Of a DNA stretch of 54,406 nt, positions 1 through 7,372 are shown piece by piece (position 1 is the stretch's first letter; the number at the start of each line of letters is the position of its first letter). The translations under genes were made by a program, and so were the position numbers. The notes below the pieces were generated by a model. It was given only the letters and a program-made list of their open reading frames with translations, did not search any database and was not told the DNA's origin. The stretch covers positions 1 through 54,406 of the forward strand of contig BNUU01000009.1 of assembly GCA_025997595.1 (NCBI GenBank), given 5' to 3'. The DNA comes from Spirochaetia bacterium. GTDB taxonomy: Bacteria > Spirochaetota > Spirochaetia > Treponematales > Breznakiellaceae.

Positions 1-330
1 GGGCCGCAGGGGAATATGGTCGTAACTTTCGTGGATCAGGGCCAGCACTTCCCGGTAGCCGGCGATCTCCTCCTCAGAGCGGTTCCGGGGCTCCGTCTTC
101 ATCGCGACCAGGGCGGCAAGCCGTTCATCTGATGTATTGATCCCCTCGATCCGGTTTGACGCGCCGGTACTCTGTATCCGGGCGATTTCCAGCAGGGTTA
201 CCAATACGTCCTGACGGGCTTCAACAAACAGTTCCTGCTTCCCCTTGTACTCATGGACAGCGGCAAGGAGGTTCATGATCTCATTACAGGCAAGGGAGGA
301 AGGTAAGTCTGAATAATCAAAATTTCTCAT
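1..330 (-). CDS. Fic-family protein, N-terminal part (cut by left edge)
   Basis: Fic proteins transfer AMP or related groups onto hydroxyl side chains of target proteins. Only the first 110 residues are present; the catalytic HPFxxGNGR motif would lie beyond the left edge. The visible part matches the Fic N-terminal helical region, with STGASNRIEGI at about residues 52-62 and SDERLAAL and TEPRNRSEEEIAGYRE after it. SNRIEG fits the inhibitory motif (S/T)xxxE(G/N) that blocks the ATP site in self-inhibited Fic proteins. The ATG at 330 was chosen because AAGGAAAA lies upstream. Three copies of a GGTTCTGCC motif surround its promoter, which suggests tight local control. Family membership is fairly sure; the target is unknown. 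Confidence 0.8.
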   Translation of the reverse strand, partial: MRNFDYSDLPSSLACNEIMNLLAAVHEYKGKQELFVEARQDVLVTLLEIARIQSTGASNRIEGINTSDERLAALVAMKTEPRNRSEEEIAGYREVLALIHESYDHIPLRP

Positions 331-411
331 TTGGTTCTGCCTGATTTTCCTTGGTTCTGCCCAATTATACTATAAATTTAGGCAGTAAGGCAAGTAAATT
401 GGGCAGAACCG
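331..411 (-). promoter_or_regulatory. Promoter of the Fic gene flanked by three operator-like repeats
   Basis: Read on the minus strand, TTGCCT is followed after about 18 bases by TATAAT, a good promoter for the Fic gene. The motif GGTTCTGCC occurs three times: 333-341, 353-361 and inverted at 402-410. The last two extend to a perfect 14-base inverted repeat (GGTTCTGCCCAATT, 353-366 and 397-410) that brackets the promoter. The copy nearest the gene sits just before the start codon. This arrangement looks like an autoregulatory operator; the regulator is not identified. Confidence 0.6.
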
Positions 412-457
412 GGAATAAAATCTAGGATCGCATGACGCCGGGCGCATTAGCGCCCCT

Positions 458-1060
458 TTAATCCTTCCTATCGGAAAGCGATCCGGAGGATCGCATAGTT
501 AATGCGGTATCCAGCCGGGACCGGAATTCCCTCTCGCTGATCTCATTCTTTAAGTAATCGGTAATAAGCAGACGGATAAGCTGGGGAAAGGCCTTCCAAT
601 ACCGCTCAGGCCAGGCCCCCAGTTCCCTCCGCAGACCCTGATCTTCGGCCGCGCCCATGGTTCCCGATGAATAGGCCAGGAACTGCCCGATCATCGAAGA
701 AAGGAGGTCCGGAGGCAATTTTTCCCCCTGGCTGCCACCGGGGTTGGGGCCGGGATCCGGAATCCAGGCATCGGTGAGCTGCTTAATCTGATCATCGGTC
801 AGTTCCGGGGCTTCCTGTTTGATGATCCGCACCGCGTAATCGAGGACACTCTGTTTGAGCCCCGCTACAGTGCCTTCGATATTGATATTGGCGGTCATTT
901 CCTTTGCCAACTTTTTGGGATCAGGAAGGTTCCGGGCACCGCCGAACATGGTAAGCTCCCGCCGCCGCCTGACCACCGCGGCGGCCACCGCCTCTATGGC
1001 CGCCTCATCACAGCGGTTCAGGATATAGTCCATTACCCGGACCAGTTCAGGGTCTGCCAT
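458..1060 (-). CDS. Conserved-looking hypothetical protein
   Basis: A 200-residue soluble protein with no signal peptide or membrane segment. The N-terminal half is helical and charged (RRRREL near residue 32), there is a proline/glycine-rich linker at about 100-113 (PDPGPNPGGSQGEKLPPD), and the C-terminal half is again helical. Codon and base use match the neighbouring housekeeping genes, so it is probably a real native gene. I do not recognise the family. It is transcribed toward the Fic gene, but that gene has its own promoter in the gap, so a functional link is not implied. Confidence 0.7.
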   Translation of the reverse strand: MADPELVRVMDYILNRCDEAAIEAVAAAVVRRRRELTMFGGARNLPDPKKLAKEMTANINIEGTVAGLKQSVLDYAVRIIKQEAPELTDDQIKQLTDAWIPDPGPNPGGSQGEKLPPDLLSSMIGQFLAYSSGTMGAAEDQGLRRELGAWPERYWKAFPQLIRLLITDYLKNEISEREFRSRLDTALTMRSSGSLSDRKD

Positions 1061-1183
1061 TAGAAGATCATAGTCCTAAACCGGAGGCCCCGCAATGGGG
1101 AAGGCTCCGTAAGGAGAAAGGGCCCCGTAGGGGACCAGAGCTCTGTCCCCGAGCTTCAATTTCCCGGCGCTTTCCGGCATACT
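1061..1183. other. Divergent intergenic gap made of short GC-rich palindromes
   Basis: Between the hypothetical gene and the metallo-hydrolase gene lie consecutive small palindromes: CCCCGCAATGGGG (about 1091-1103), CTCCGTAAGGAG (about 1106-1117), CCCCGTAGGGG (about 1124-1134) and a longer imperfect one around AGAGCTCT (about 1132-1152). The stems carry GCAAT, GTAA and GTA loops. No convincing promoter was found for either flanking gene. Confidence 0.45.
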
Positions 1184-2008
1184 ATGGGGGTGAAACTGAC
1201 CATCCTTGGCTCCGGTACCTCCGACGGTATTCCCGTAGTGGGCTGCGATTGTCCGGTCTGCCGTTCCAAAGACACCCGGGACAAGCGGATGCGGACCTCC
1301 CTCTCCGTTGAGGGGAATCGGGGAGAACGGGCCGTTATCGACACGGGACCGGAATTCCGCCTTCAGGCAATACGGGCGGGGATTAAAAAGCTGGACGGGG
1401 TCTTCCTGACCCACGCCCATGCGGATCATGTCCATGGCCTGGATGACGTGCGCCCCCTGAGCCGTACAATGCCCCTTCCTGTTTACGGAAACAGTAAAAC
1501 AATCGATGAAATAAGGGAACGGTTCTCCTATATTTTTAAAGAAACCCAGCGGGGAGGCGGAAAACCCCGGATCATCCCGACGCCGGTCTCGGAACCGGTG
1601 GTCCTTGGGGGACTAACCTTTACTCCAATACCGGTAAAACACGGAATCTTGGACATTTTAGGCTGGAAAATCGAAGAAGAGGCGCATCTTCCCTGCGCAG
1701 GCACGATATCCGCAGTCTACCTTACCGACACCAGTGAAATCCCCGCCGCTTCCCGGAAGATTATCGGCAAACCGGCAATTTTGATCATCGGCGCCCTGCG
1801 GACACGGCCCCACGAGACCCATTTTTCCTTTGAACAGGCCCTGACCGCCGCCGCAGAGATCGGAGCCGAAAGGGTCTGCCTGACCCACATCTGCCACGAT
1901 TATCCTCATGAGGAAATAATTGAATTTTGCCGGAATTTTATGAAAGAACGGAGCCTCAAGGGGATCTCCACAGAACCATCCTATGACGGCCTGGAAATTA
2001 CCCTCTAA
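1184..2008 (+). CDS. MBL-fold metallo-hydrolase, PhnP-like
   Basis: A 274-residue member of the metallo-beta-lactamase fold group that includes PhnP, the phosphoribosyl cyclic phosphate phosphodiesterase. The signature THAHADHVHGLDD at about residues 76-88 gives the HxHxDH metal ligands, and the N-terminus LGSGTSDGIPVVGCDCPVC is typical of this subgroup, with paired cysteines that may bind a structural metal. A later TDTSE and LTHICHD supply further ligands. No phn genes are nearby, so a general phosphodiesterase role is as likely as phosphonate metabolism. No strong ribosome site precedes the ATG; a GTG six bases downstream is an alternative start. Its stop codon abuts that of the convergent rpmB. 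Confidence 0.85.
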   Translation: MGVKLTILGSGTSDGIPVVGCDCPVCRSKDTRDKRMRTSLSVEGNRGERAVIDTGPEFRLQAIRAGIKKLDGVFLTHAHADHVHGLDDVRPLSRTMPLPVYGNSKTIDEIRERFSYIFKETQRGGGKPRIIPTPVSEPVVLGGLTFTPIPVKHGILDILGWKIEEEAHLPCAGTISAVYLTDTSEIPAASRKIIGKPAILIIGALRTRPHETHFSFEQALTAAAEIGAERVCLTHICHDYPHEEIIEFCRNFMKERSLKGISTEPSYDGLEITL

Positions 2009-2200
2009 TTAGACTTTTTTAGTAACGAAGTCGCTCTTGAGGCAGCGTGCGCAGATCTTCAGGGTAAGGGTGGTCCCCCCGATTTCGGTCTTTACCTTTA
2101 CGAGATTGGGCTTCCATGTCCGGCGGGTATGATTTTTGGCATGGCTTACCTTATTACCGGTTATCGTATGTTTTCCGCAGATATCGCAGGTCCGTGACAT
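2009..2200 (-). CDS. rpmB: 50S ribosomal protein L28
   Basis: A 63-residue protein starting [10 protein letters not shown], with CxxC at residues 5-8, then [14 protein letters not shown] and a second CxxC-like pair (ICARCLKS) near residues 50-53. This is ribosomal protein L28 of the zinc-ligand type, a component of the large subunit. Length is normal for the family. An AAGGAAGG ribosome site lies before the ATG. The gene ends directly against the metallo-hydrolase stop codon on the other strand, so the two transcripts must overlap. Confidence 0.95.
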   Translation of the reverse strand: MSRTCDICGKHTITGNKVSHAKNHTRRTWKPNLVKVKTEIGGTTLTLKICARCLKSDFVTKKV

Positions 2201-2234
2201 AATAATCCTTCCTTATCAACGAGTAGAGTTAACA

Positions 2235-2263
2235 AGACTATCAAAAATAAAAAAAAATGTAAA
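2235..2263 (-). promoter_or_regulatory. Promoter of rpmB
   Basis: On the minus strand TTTACA (2258-2263) is followed by a 17-base, T-rich spacer and TAGTCT (2235-2240), about 35 bases before the L28 start codon. Spacing is ideal; the -10 box is only a moderate match. Confidence 0.5.
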
Positions 2264-2275
2264 GTGCCCTGTAGC

Positions 2276-2331
2276 AAATAAAAAACCGCCCTCAAAGGAC
2301 GGCTTTTACTTTACTCCCCCGCGCGGGTTCG
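2276..2331 (-). repeat. Duplicated tRNA-Asn 3' end plus terminator
   Basis: These 56 bases match 2457-2512 at 51 positions by eye. The shared piece holds the last bases of tRNA-Asn (T-stem and acceptor 3' side) and the terminator hairpin behind it. There is no complete tRNA in this copy. The second copy is fully functional in layout; this one looks like a remnant. Confidence 0.7.
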
Positions 2332-2456
2332 CCCTCCGCCCCTCGACATCCTGTCTCGGGGCTCCGGGCCGGGGTTCAGTCCTGCCGGGGCCATCCATGG
2401 CCCCTTTTCCTCCCGTTGGTCGGCGGACTGAACCCTTCGAACCCGCACCAACGAGT
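2332..2456. repeat. Nested palindromic insert between the two tRNA 3' ends
   Basis: This 125-base stretch is palindromic at three levels: an outer pair around GCGGGTTCG / CGAACCCGC, an inner pair GGGTTCAGTCC / GGACTGAACCC, and a central GGGGCCATCCATGGCCCC. It has no open frame worth calling. The outer arms share the T-loop sequence of the tRNA, which suggests an element that inserted into or arose from a tRNA copy. Confidence 0.5.
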
Positions 2457-2461
2457 AAATA

Positions 2462-2494
2462 AAAAACCGTCCATAAAGGACGGCTTTTTATTTA
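2462..2494 (-). terminator. Terminator behind tRNA-Asn
   Basis: On the minus strand the stem GCCGTCC / GGACGGT with a short TTTAT loop is followed by TTTTTTA. It starts right after the tRNA 3' end, as expected for a single tRNA transcription unit. Confidence 0.8.
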
Positions 2495-2567
2495 CTCCCC
2501 CGCGCGGGTTCGAACCACGGACAAGCTGGTTAACAGCCAGCTGCTCTGCCAACTGAGCTACAGGGGA
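2495..2567 (-). tRNA. tRNA-Asn (anticodon GTT)
   Basis: The 73-base gene folds as a complete cloverleaf on the minus strand. The acceptor stem is TCCCCTG against CGGGGGA with a G discriminator base, the anticodon stem-loop is GCTGG CTGTTAA CCAGC giving anticodon GTT, and the T arm is CGTGG TTCGAAC CCGCG. The CCA end is not encoded. Its 3' end is duplicated about 180 bases downstream. Confidence 0.95.
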
Positions 2568-2607
2568 ATGTTTTTAAAAACTACCGCAACTAAATGATTT
2601 TGTCAAT

Positions 2608-2642
2608 AGAGTTGTTCAATAACTTCAGTTGCTGAGCAACTC
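2608..2642. terminator. Long hairpin downstream of fucI
   Basis: An almost complete 16-base stem with a TTCA loop lies just past the fucI stop codon. The first 23 bases (2608-2630) are identical to 50466-50488, so this is one member of a dispersed hairpin family that probably also works as a terminator. There is no clear T-run on the minus-strand side. Confidence 0.55.
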
Positions 2643-2652
2643 TAATATGCCT

Positions 2653-4467
2653 TCACTTATAAAGCGGGCCCAGGGCCGCGCAGGCCCGGTAGTCGGAGCC
2701 TTCCCTGTCCATGCCGAAGCTGTTCCAGTAGCTGGGGCGGTAGACCTGATCCGCCGGGACGTTGTGCATGCAGACCGGGATGCGGAGGATGCTGGCCAGG
2801 GTGATGAGGTCCGCGCCGTTGTGGCCGCAGGAAATGGCTCCGTGATTGGCGCCCCAGTTGTTCATCACCGAGTAGACGTCGGTGAAGGGGCCTTCCCCGG
2901 TCAGACGGGGGGCGAACCAGGTGGTGGGCCAGGTGGGGTCCGTGCGCTGGTCAAGCTTGTCGTGGACATGGTCGGGCACGGTGACGGTATAGCCTTCGGC
3001 GATTTTGAGGACCGGGCCCACGCCTTTAATGAGGTTGAGACGGCACATGGTGACCGGCATGTCGCCCTCGGTGAGGAAGTCCGAGGAATAGCCGCCGCCC
3101 CGGAAGTAGCCCAGGCTGGCGTAGCGCCAGCTTACCGCGTCCAGGCAGCTGCCGGCTTCCTGGGGGCTGATGTCCCAGAAGGGCTTCATGGCGGGCTTGC
3201 CGTTTTTGCGCTGTTTGCCGGTACCGTCGATGGCGGCGGCGCCTGAGTTGATCAGGTGGATAAGGCCGTTAGCGGCGCCCCCTTCGGGCTTCCAGCCGGT
3301 GACCCGCTCAATGGCGGCGGGGCTCCAGTAGGTCCGCACATCGGCGAAGATCTGGGCCGCGCCGGTCAGGAGGTGGCCCAGGAGCATCGACGTGCCGTTG
3401 AGGCAGTCGTTTTCGGTGGCCACGACGTAGGGGGCGCGGATGCCGTTCCAGTCAAAAGAAGAATTGAGGAGCACTTCGGCAAAGTCGGCGTTGGGGAAGT
3501 GGTCGCTCCAGTTCCGCTGTCCCTGGAAACCGGCGGCAATGGCGTTGTGCCCCAGGACTTCCTCGGGAAGGCCCTTGCGCTTGAGATCGGGGTTGCCAAC
3601 CATGAGGTCCCGGATGATCATGGCCATTTTGACGCTGGTTTTCCAGACTTCGTCCTTCCGTTTGCGGCTGTGCTGTTCCGCCGGGGGGTTGTTATCCGGG
3701 CCTTCCTTGCAGTTGGCCTTGACCCATTCCAGGGCCCGCTTGTACTCCGCTTCGGAGTAGATCTTTTCCTCAAAACGGCGTACCAGTTCGGTCATATCGG
3801 CGTATTCGGTCCGCATCCCCAAATATTCCTGGAAGAAGTCCGCATTGGTGATGGACCCGGCGATCCCCATGGAGACCGAGCCGATGGAGAGGTAGCTTTT
3901 GCCCCGCATCCAGGCGGCCGCAAGGCCGGCCCGGGCAAAGCGGAGGAGTTTTTCCTGCACATCCGCAGGGATGGTCCCGATGCTGGCCATATCCTGCACA
4001 TCACGGCCGTAGATGCCAAAGGCGGGGAGCCCCTTCTGGTTATGGGCGGCAAGGACCGCCGCCAAATACACCGCGCCGGGCCGGTCGGTGCCGTTAAAAC
4101 CCCAGACCGCCTTGATGGTCAGGGGGTCCATGTCCATGGTTTCCGAGCCGTAGCACCAGCAGGGGGTCACGGTGAGGGTGACGGCCACGTTTTCCCGGGA
4201 GAACTTGTCCTGACAGGCGGCCGCTTCCGCCACCCCGCCGATGGTGGAGTCCGCAATGACGCACTCGATGGGGAGCCCGTTGGGGTGCCGCAGGTTTTCG
4301 GTAATCAGCTTTGCCGCGGCCTTCGCCAGAGCCATGGTCGGCTCCTCCAGGGATTCCCGTACCCCCCGCCGTCTGCCGTCAATCACCGGCCGGATACCGA
4401 TCCTGGGCGGCGCTCCCCGAAACCGGTTCACCGGCGGATTCTGCTTCAAACTCGATATATCAGCCAT
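2653..4467 (-). CDS. fucI: L-fucose isomerase
   Basis: Interconverts L-fucose and L-fuculose in the cytoplasm, the first step of fucose breakdown; the family also accepts D-arabinose. The 604-residue length and sequence match E. coli FucI closely: [36 protein letters not shown] and [11 protein letters not shown]. Catalytic Glu352 (in ATEND) and Asp376 (in FADVR) sit exactly 15 residues later than E. coli Glu337 and Asp361; the third ligand histidine is in the NNWGANHG...ISCGHNGAD region. The ATG at 4467 was chosen because GGAGG lies five bases before it; an earlier in-frame ATG overlaps that ribosome site. It is last in the sugar operon, 21 bases after fucU. Fuculokinase and aldolase genes are not in the window. 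Confidence 0.95.
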   Translation of the reverse strand: MADISSLKQNPPVNRFRGAPPRIGIRPVIDGRRRGVRESLEEPTMALAKAAAKLITENLRHPNGLPIECVIADSTIGGVAEAAACQDKFSRENVAVTLTVTPCWCYGSETMDMDPLTIKAVWGFNGTDRPGAVYLAAVLAAHNQKGLPAFGIYGRDVQDMASIGTIPADVQEKLLRFARAGLAAAWMRGKSYLSIGSVSMGIAGSITNADFFQEYLGMRTEYADMTELVRRFEEKIYSEAEYKRALEWVKANCKEGPDNNPPAEQHSRKRKDEVWKTSVKMAMIIRDLMVGNPDLKRKGLPEEVLGHNAIAAGFQGQRNWSDHFPNADFAEVLLNSSFDWNGIRAPYVVATENDCLNGTSMLLGHLLTGAAQIFADVRTYWSPAAIERVTGWKPEGGAANGLIHLINSGAAAIDGTGKQRKNGKPAMKPFWDISPQEAGSCLDAVSWRYASLGYFRGGGYSSDFLTEGDMPVTMCRLNLIKGVGPVLKIAEGYTVTVPDHVHDKLDQRTDPTWPTTWFAPRLTGEGPFTDVYSVMNNWGANHGAISCGHNGADLITLASILRIPVCMHNVPADQVYRPSYWNSFGMDREGSDYRACAALGPLYK

Positions 4468-4488
4468 AGTTTCCTCCATGAAATATAC

Positions 4489-4920
4489 CTATACCGGGAT
4501 TACACCCTTTTTAAGGATGATATTACCGTATTTGACGGTCTCACCACTCATTACCACCGCATAGGCTTTTTTAGTCCGTTCGTAAAAGGCAAAGCGCTCG
4601 ATCCGTTCCGTGGCAGGTGTTCCGGGCCAGAGCCGGTCTATCACCGCCCGGTAGGAAGTTTCCACCGCCGGGTCCAATAGGTTTCCCTTGCCCGCATCCA
4701 TCATGATCACCGGATGGGGTACCGCATAATCCAGGTTGATAAGTTTAAGAATCCCCTCAAGCAGGGCAGGGACCCGGATACCGTCCGCCCGGATTACCCT
4801 TGTGTTGCAGGTATCGCCGGGGAAAAATGCATCGGCCAGGACAATCTCGTCGCCGTGTCCCATGCGGAACAGGGCGTCCAACAGTTCCGGGCTGATTACC
4901 GGATCTATACCAATCAGCAT
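4489..4920 (-). CDS. fucU: L-fucose mutarotase, RbsD/FucU family
   Basis: Speeds interconversion of the alpha and beta anomers of L-fucose so that the right form reaches the isomerase. The 143-residue protein has the family signature ALFRMGHGDEIVLADAFFPG at residues 16-35, whose histidine is catalytic, and the C-terminal GNIILKKGV. AAGGAGG precedes the ATG. It lies between the GH31 gene and fucI in one transcription unit, which supports fucose rather than ribose as the substrate. Confidence 0.92.
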   Translation of the reverse strand: MLIGIDPVISPELLDALFRMGHGDEIVLADAFFPGDTCNTRVIRADGIRVPALLEGILKLINLDYAVPHPVIMMDAGKGNLLDPAVETSYRAVIDRLWPGTPATERIERFAFYERTKKAYAVVMSGETVKYGNIILKKGVIPV

Positions 4921-4957
4921 GAGGATCCTCCTTAAGCGGTCTTTCGTAATTATATCA

Positions 4958-7351
4958 TTATTCGATAGTTATTGATACTGCTTTGCCGGGATCGGCTCTG
5001 ATAAGGAGCCCTTCAGCCGTATCCTCCGGAAGTTCCGTTTTGCTGTCCCGGATGGCCTTACCCGCATGGACACCCCGGATCAGCAGTTTCCAGGGCTTTA
5101 GGGTCCCCTCGTTCTGTGCGGTATAGACATTGCCCTGCCGGTTCACCGTACAGGTTGATTCAAGTTCCCCCGCGGGGTTGAAAATTTGAGCCGATGCGCT
5201 CCTGCCCTCATCCAGCTCAAAAACATGAAAAGTAAGCTGATCAGCATAATCATAGTCGGGCTCTTGGCTGTTGTTTCCAAAGGGGATTACCGAGTTGGGC
5301 CGCGCCAGGAGGGGCAGGCTCCGGTAGCCGTGGTGTTCGCTGCGCCAGGAACCGCCTTTTTTCCCTTCATCGAGCACTTCGCCGCTGATGATGTTGGTCC
5401 ATCTCCCGGCGGGGAGGTAGTATGAAACATTTCCGTCGCTGCTGAAAATGGGGGCCGCCAGCAGGCTGTCCCCCAGCAGGTACTGCCGGTCAAGGTAGGC
5501 GCAGGCGGGATCGCTGTCGAATTCCAGAACCATGGCCCGCATCATGGGAAGGCCCTCCCTGTGGGATTCTACCGCCTTGCCCCAGAGGTAGGGCATGAGA
5601 CGGCATTTGAGCTCGGTGAAGAAGCGGAGCACATCGCCGGCTTCGTCGTCGAAATTCCAGGGCACCCGGTAGGACTGGTTCCCGTGGAGCCGGCTGTGGG
5701 ATGAAAGCAGGCCGAAGGCCGCCCAGCGTTTAAAGAGGTCCGCCGTAGCGGTATTTTCAAAACCGCTGATGTCGTGGCTCCAGAAACCGAAACCCGTGGG
5801 GGCCAGCGAGAGGCCCCCCCGCAGGCTTTCCGCCATGGACTCGTAGGTTGCCGCGCAGTCCCCGCCCCAGTGCACGGGGAAGCATTGGCCGCCGACCGTG
5901 GCGGACCGGGCAAAGACCAGCGCTTCACCCTTGCCGCGTTTTTCTTCCAGCAAATCAAATACGGTTTTATTGTAGAGGTAGGTGTAGTAATTGTGCATCC
6001 CCCGGGGGTCGGCGCCGTCGGAGTACACCGCATCGGTGGGGATGCGCTCGCCGAAGTCGGTTTTGAAGCAGTCCACTCCCATGTCGAGGAGGCCGGCCAG
6101 CTTGCCCCGGTACCACGCGGCAGCCGCGGGGTTGGTAAAGTCCACCAGCGCCATCCCCGGCTGCCAGCGGTCCCACTGCCACACATCGCCATTTGCCCGT
6201 TTAAGGAAGTAACCCTTTGCCGCGCCCTCATCAAAAAGAGGGGACCTCTGCGCCACATAGGGATTGATCCACACGCAGATCTTGAGCCCTTTTTGTTTAA
6301 GCCGCCGCAGCATTGCTGCGGGATCGGGGAATTGTTCCCTGTCCCATTCAAAATCAACCCATTGCAGGCCCTTCATCCAGAAGCAGTCAAAGTGAAACAC
6401 CCGCAGGGGAATTTTCCGTTCCGCCATGCCGTCAATAAACCGGTTTACGGTCTTTTCGTCGTAGTCCGTGGTAAAGGAGGTTGAAAGCCAGAGCCCGAAG
6501 GACCATGCCGGGGGCAGGGCAGGGCGGCCGGTCAGGGTCGTATAATTGCGGATCACATCTTTCAGGTTGTCCCCTGCAACGATGTAGTAGTCAATAATTT
6601 CACCGGGAACGGAGAACTGCACCGCGTTTACCACTTCGCTGGCGATCTCGAAAGAAACCCGTCCGGGGCTGTTCACCAGCACCCCGTATCCCCGGCTGCT
6701 GATATAGAAGGGGATGTTCTTGTAAGCCTGTTCGCTTGCGGTGCCCCCGTCTTCGTTCCAGCATTCCACGATCTGGCCGTTTTTGACAAAGGGGGTAAAT
6801 TTTTCCCCCAGGCCGTAGATCGTTTCCCCCACCGTAATACTGAGGTATTGGGCCATGAAGGTTTCCGCGTTATCCGGTGCGGTAAAACTATTTGTCGCAG
6901 TAATGCTGTTCACCGCCGTGGGGTCTATCGAAAAGTGCCCCGAATTCCGTCCGGAAATTCCGGTAAGCTCTTTTCCCTTCCGGCTGAACGTGGTGTTCCA
7001 GGAATCCTTCGCGGCGGTGACCGAAAGGGAGCCTGCCCGCAGTGTCCATGCGTCATTGCTTTCGCTGACGGATACCGGGTGCCCGCCGTCACAGGGCAGG
7101 GTGAATTCCGGCGGGCGGCGCAGGCCGCCTGAGTGACGGTACATCTTCACATGGATCACATCCGGCAGGGGGCTGGAAAATTCAGTGGTGAGCAGGGGGA
7201 TGCCGGTGACCCGTTCTCCGGGGTACTTCAGTTTTTTGTTGGTGGTATACACCGTGAGCGCAGTATCGGTAACACCGATGTCAACATTATCTACGAGATT
7301 CTGGGGATGTACCCCGTTCCGTATTTCCCAGTAGCCGTCCCTGAATTTCAT
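4958..7351 (-). CDS. GH31 alpha-xylosidase, YicI-like
   Basis: Removes alpha-linked xylose from the non-reducing end of oligosaccharides such as isoprimeverose and xyloglucan fragments. The 797-residue protein starts MKFRDGYWEIRNGV as YicI enzymes do. The nucleophile is Asp432 in FKTDFGERIP and the acid/base is Asp498 in HWGGDC; both lie 16 residues later than E. coli YicI Asp416 and Asp482, so the alignment is firm. There is no signal peptide, so it acts in the cytoplasm on imported sugars. AAAGGAAG lies before the start, and the gene is 21 bases behind the second GH31 gene. The subfamily is well supported; the exact natural substrate is inferred. Confidence 0.92.
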   Translation of the reverse strand: MKFRDGYWEIRNGVHPQNLVDNVDIGVTDTALTVYTTNKKLKYPGERVTGIPLLTTEFSSPLPDVIHVKMYRHSGGLRRPPEFTLPCDGGHPVSVSESNDAWTLRAGSLSVTAAKDSWNTTFSRKGKELTGISGRNSGHFSIDPTAVNSITATNSFTAPDNAETFMAQYLSITVGETIYGLGEKFTPFVKNGQIVECWNEDGGTASEQAYKNIPFYISSRGYGVLVNSPGRVSFEIASEVVNAVQFSVPGEIIDYYIVAGDNLKDVIRNYTTLTGRPALPPAWSFGLWLSTSFTTDYDEKTVNRFIDGMAERKIPLRVFHFDCFWMKGLQWVDFEWDREQFPDPAAMLRRLKQKGLKICVWINPYVAQRSPLFDEGAAKGYFLKRANGDVWQWDRWQPGMALVDFTNPAAAAWYRGKLAGLLDMGVDCFKTDFGERIPTDAVYSDGADPRGMHNYYTYLYNKTVFDLLEEKRGKGEALVFARSATVGGQCFPVHWGGDCAATYESMAESLRGGLSLAPTGFGFWSHDISGFENTATADLFKRWAAFGLLSSHSRLHGNQSYRVPWNFDDEAGDVLRFFTELKCRLMPYLWGKAVESHREGLPMMRAMVLEFDSDPACAYLDRQYLLGDSLLAAPIFSSDGNVSYYLPAGRWTNIISGEVLDEGKKGGSWRSEHHGYRSLPLLARPNSVIPFGNNSQEPDYDYADQLTFHVFELDEGRSASAQIFNPAGELESTCTVNRQGNVYTAQNEGTLKPWKLLIRGVHAGKAIRDSKTELPEDTAEGLLIRADPGKAVSITIE

Positions 7352-7372
7352 TACGCCGCTTCCTTTGATCTT

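Noticed and set aside
3256..4680. Long open frame of 474 codons on the plus strand opposite fucI
   Set aside because: It is the reverse-strand shadow of a GC-rich gene; its translation is glycine/valine/histidine-rich without motifs, while the other strand is a near-perfect L-fucose isomerase.
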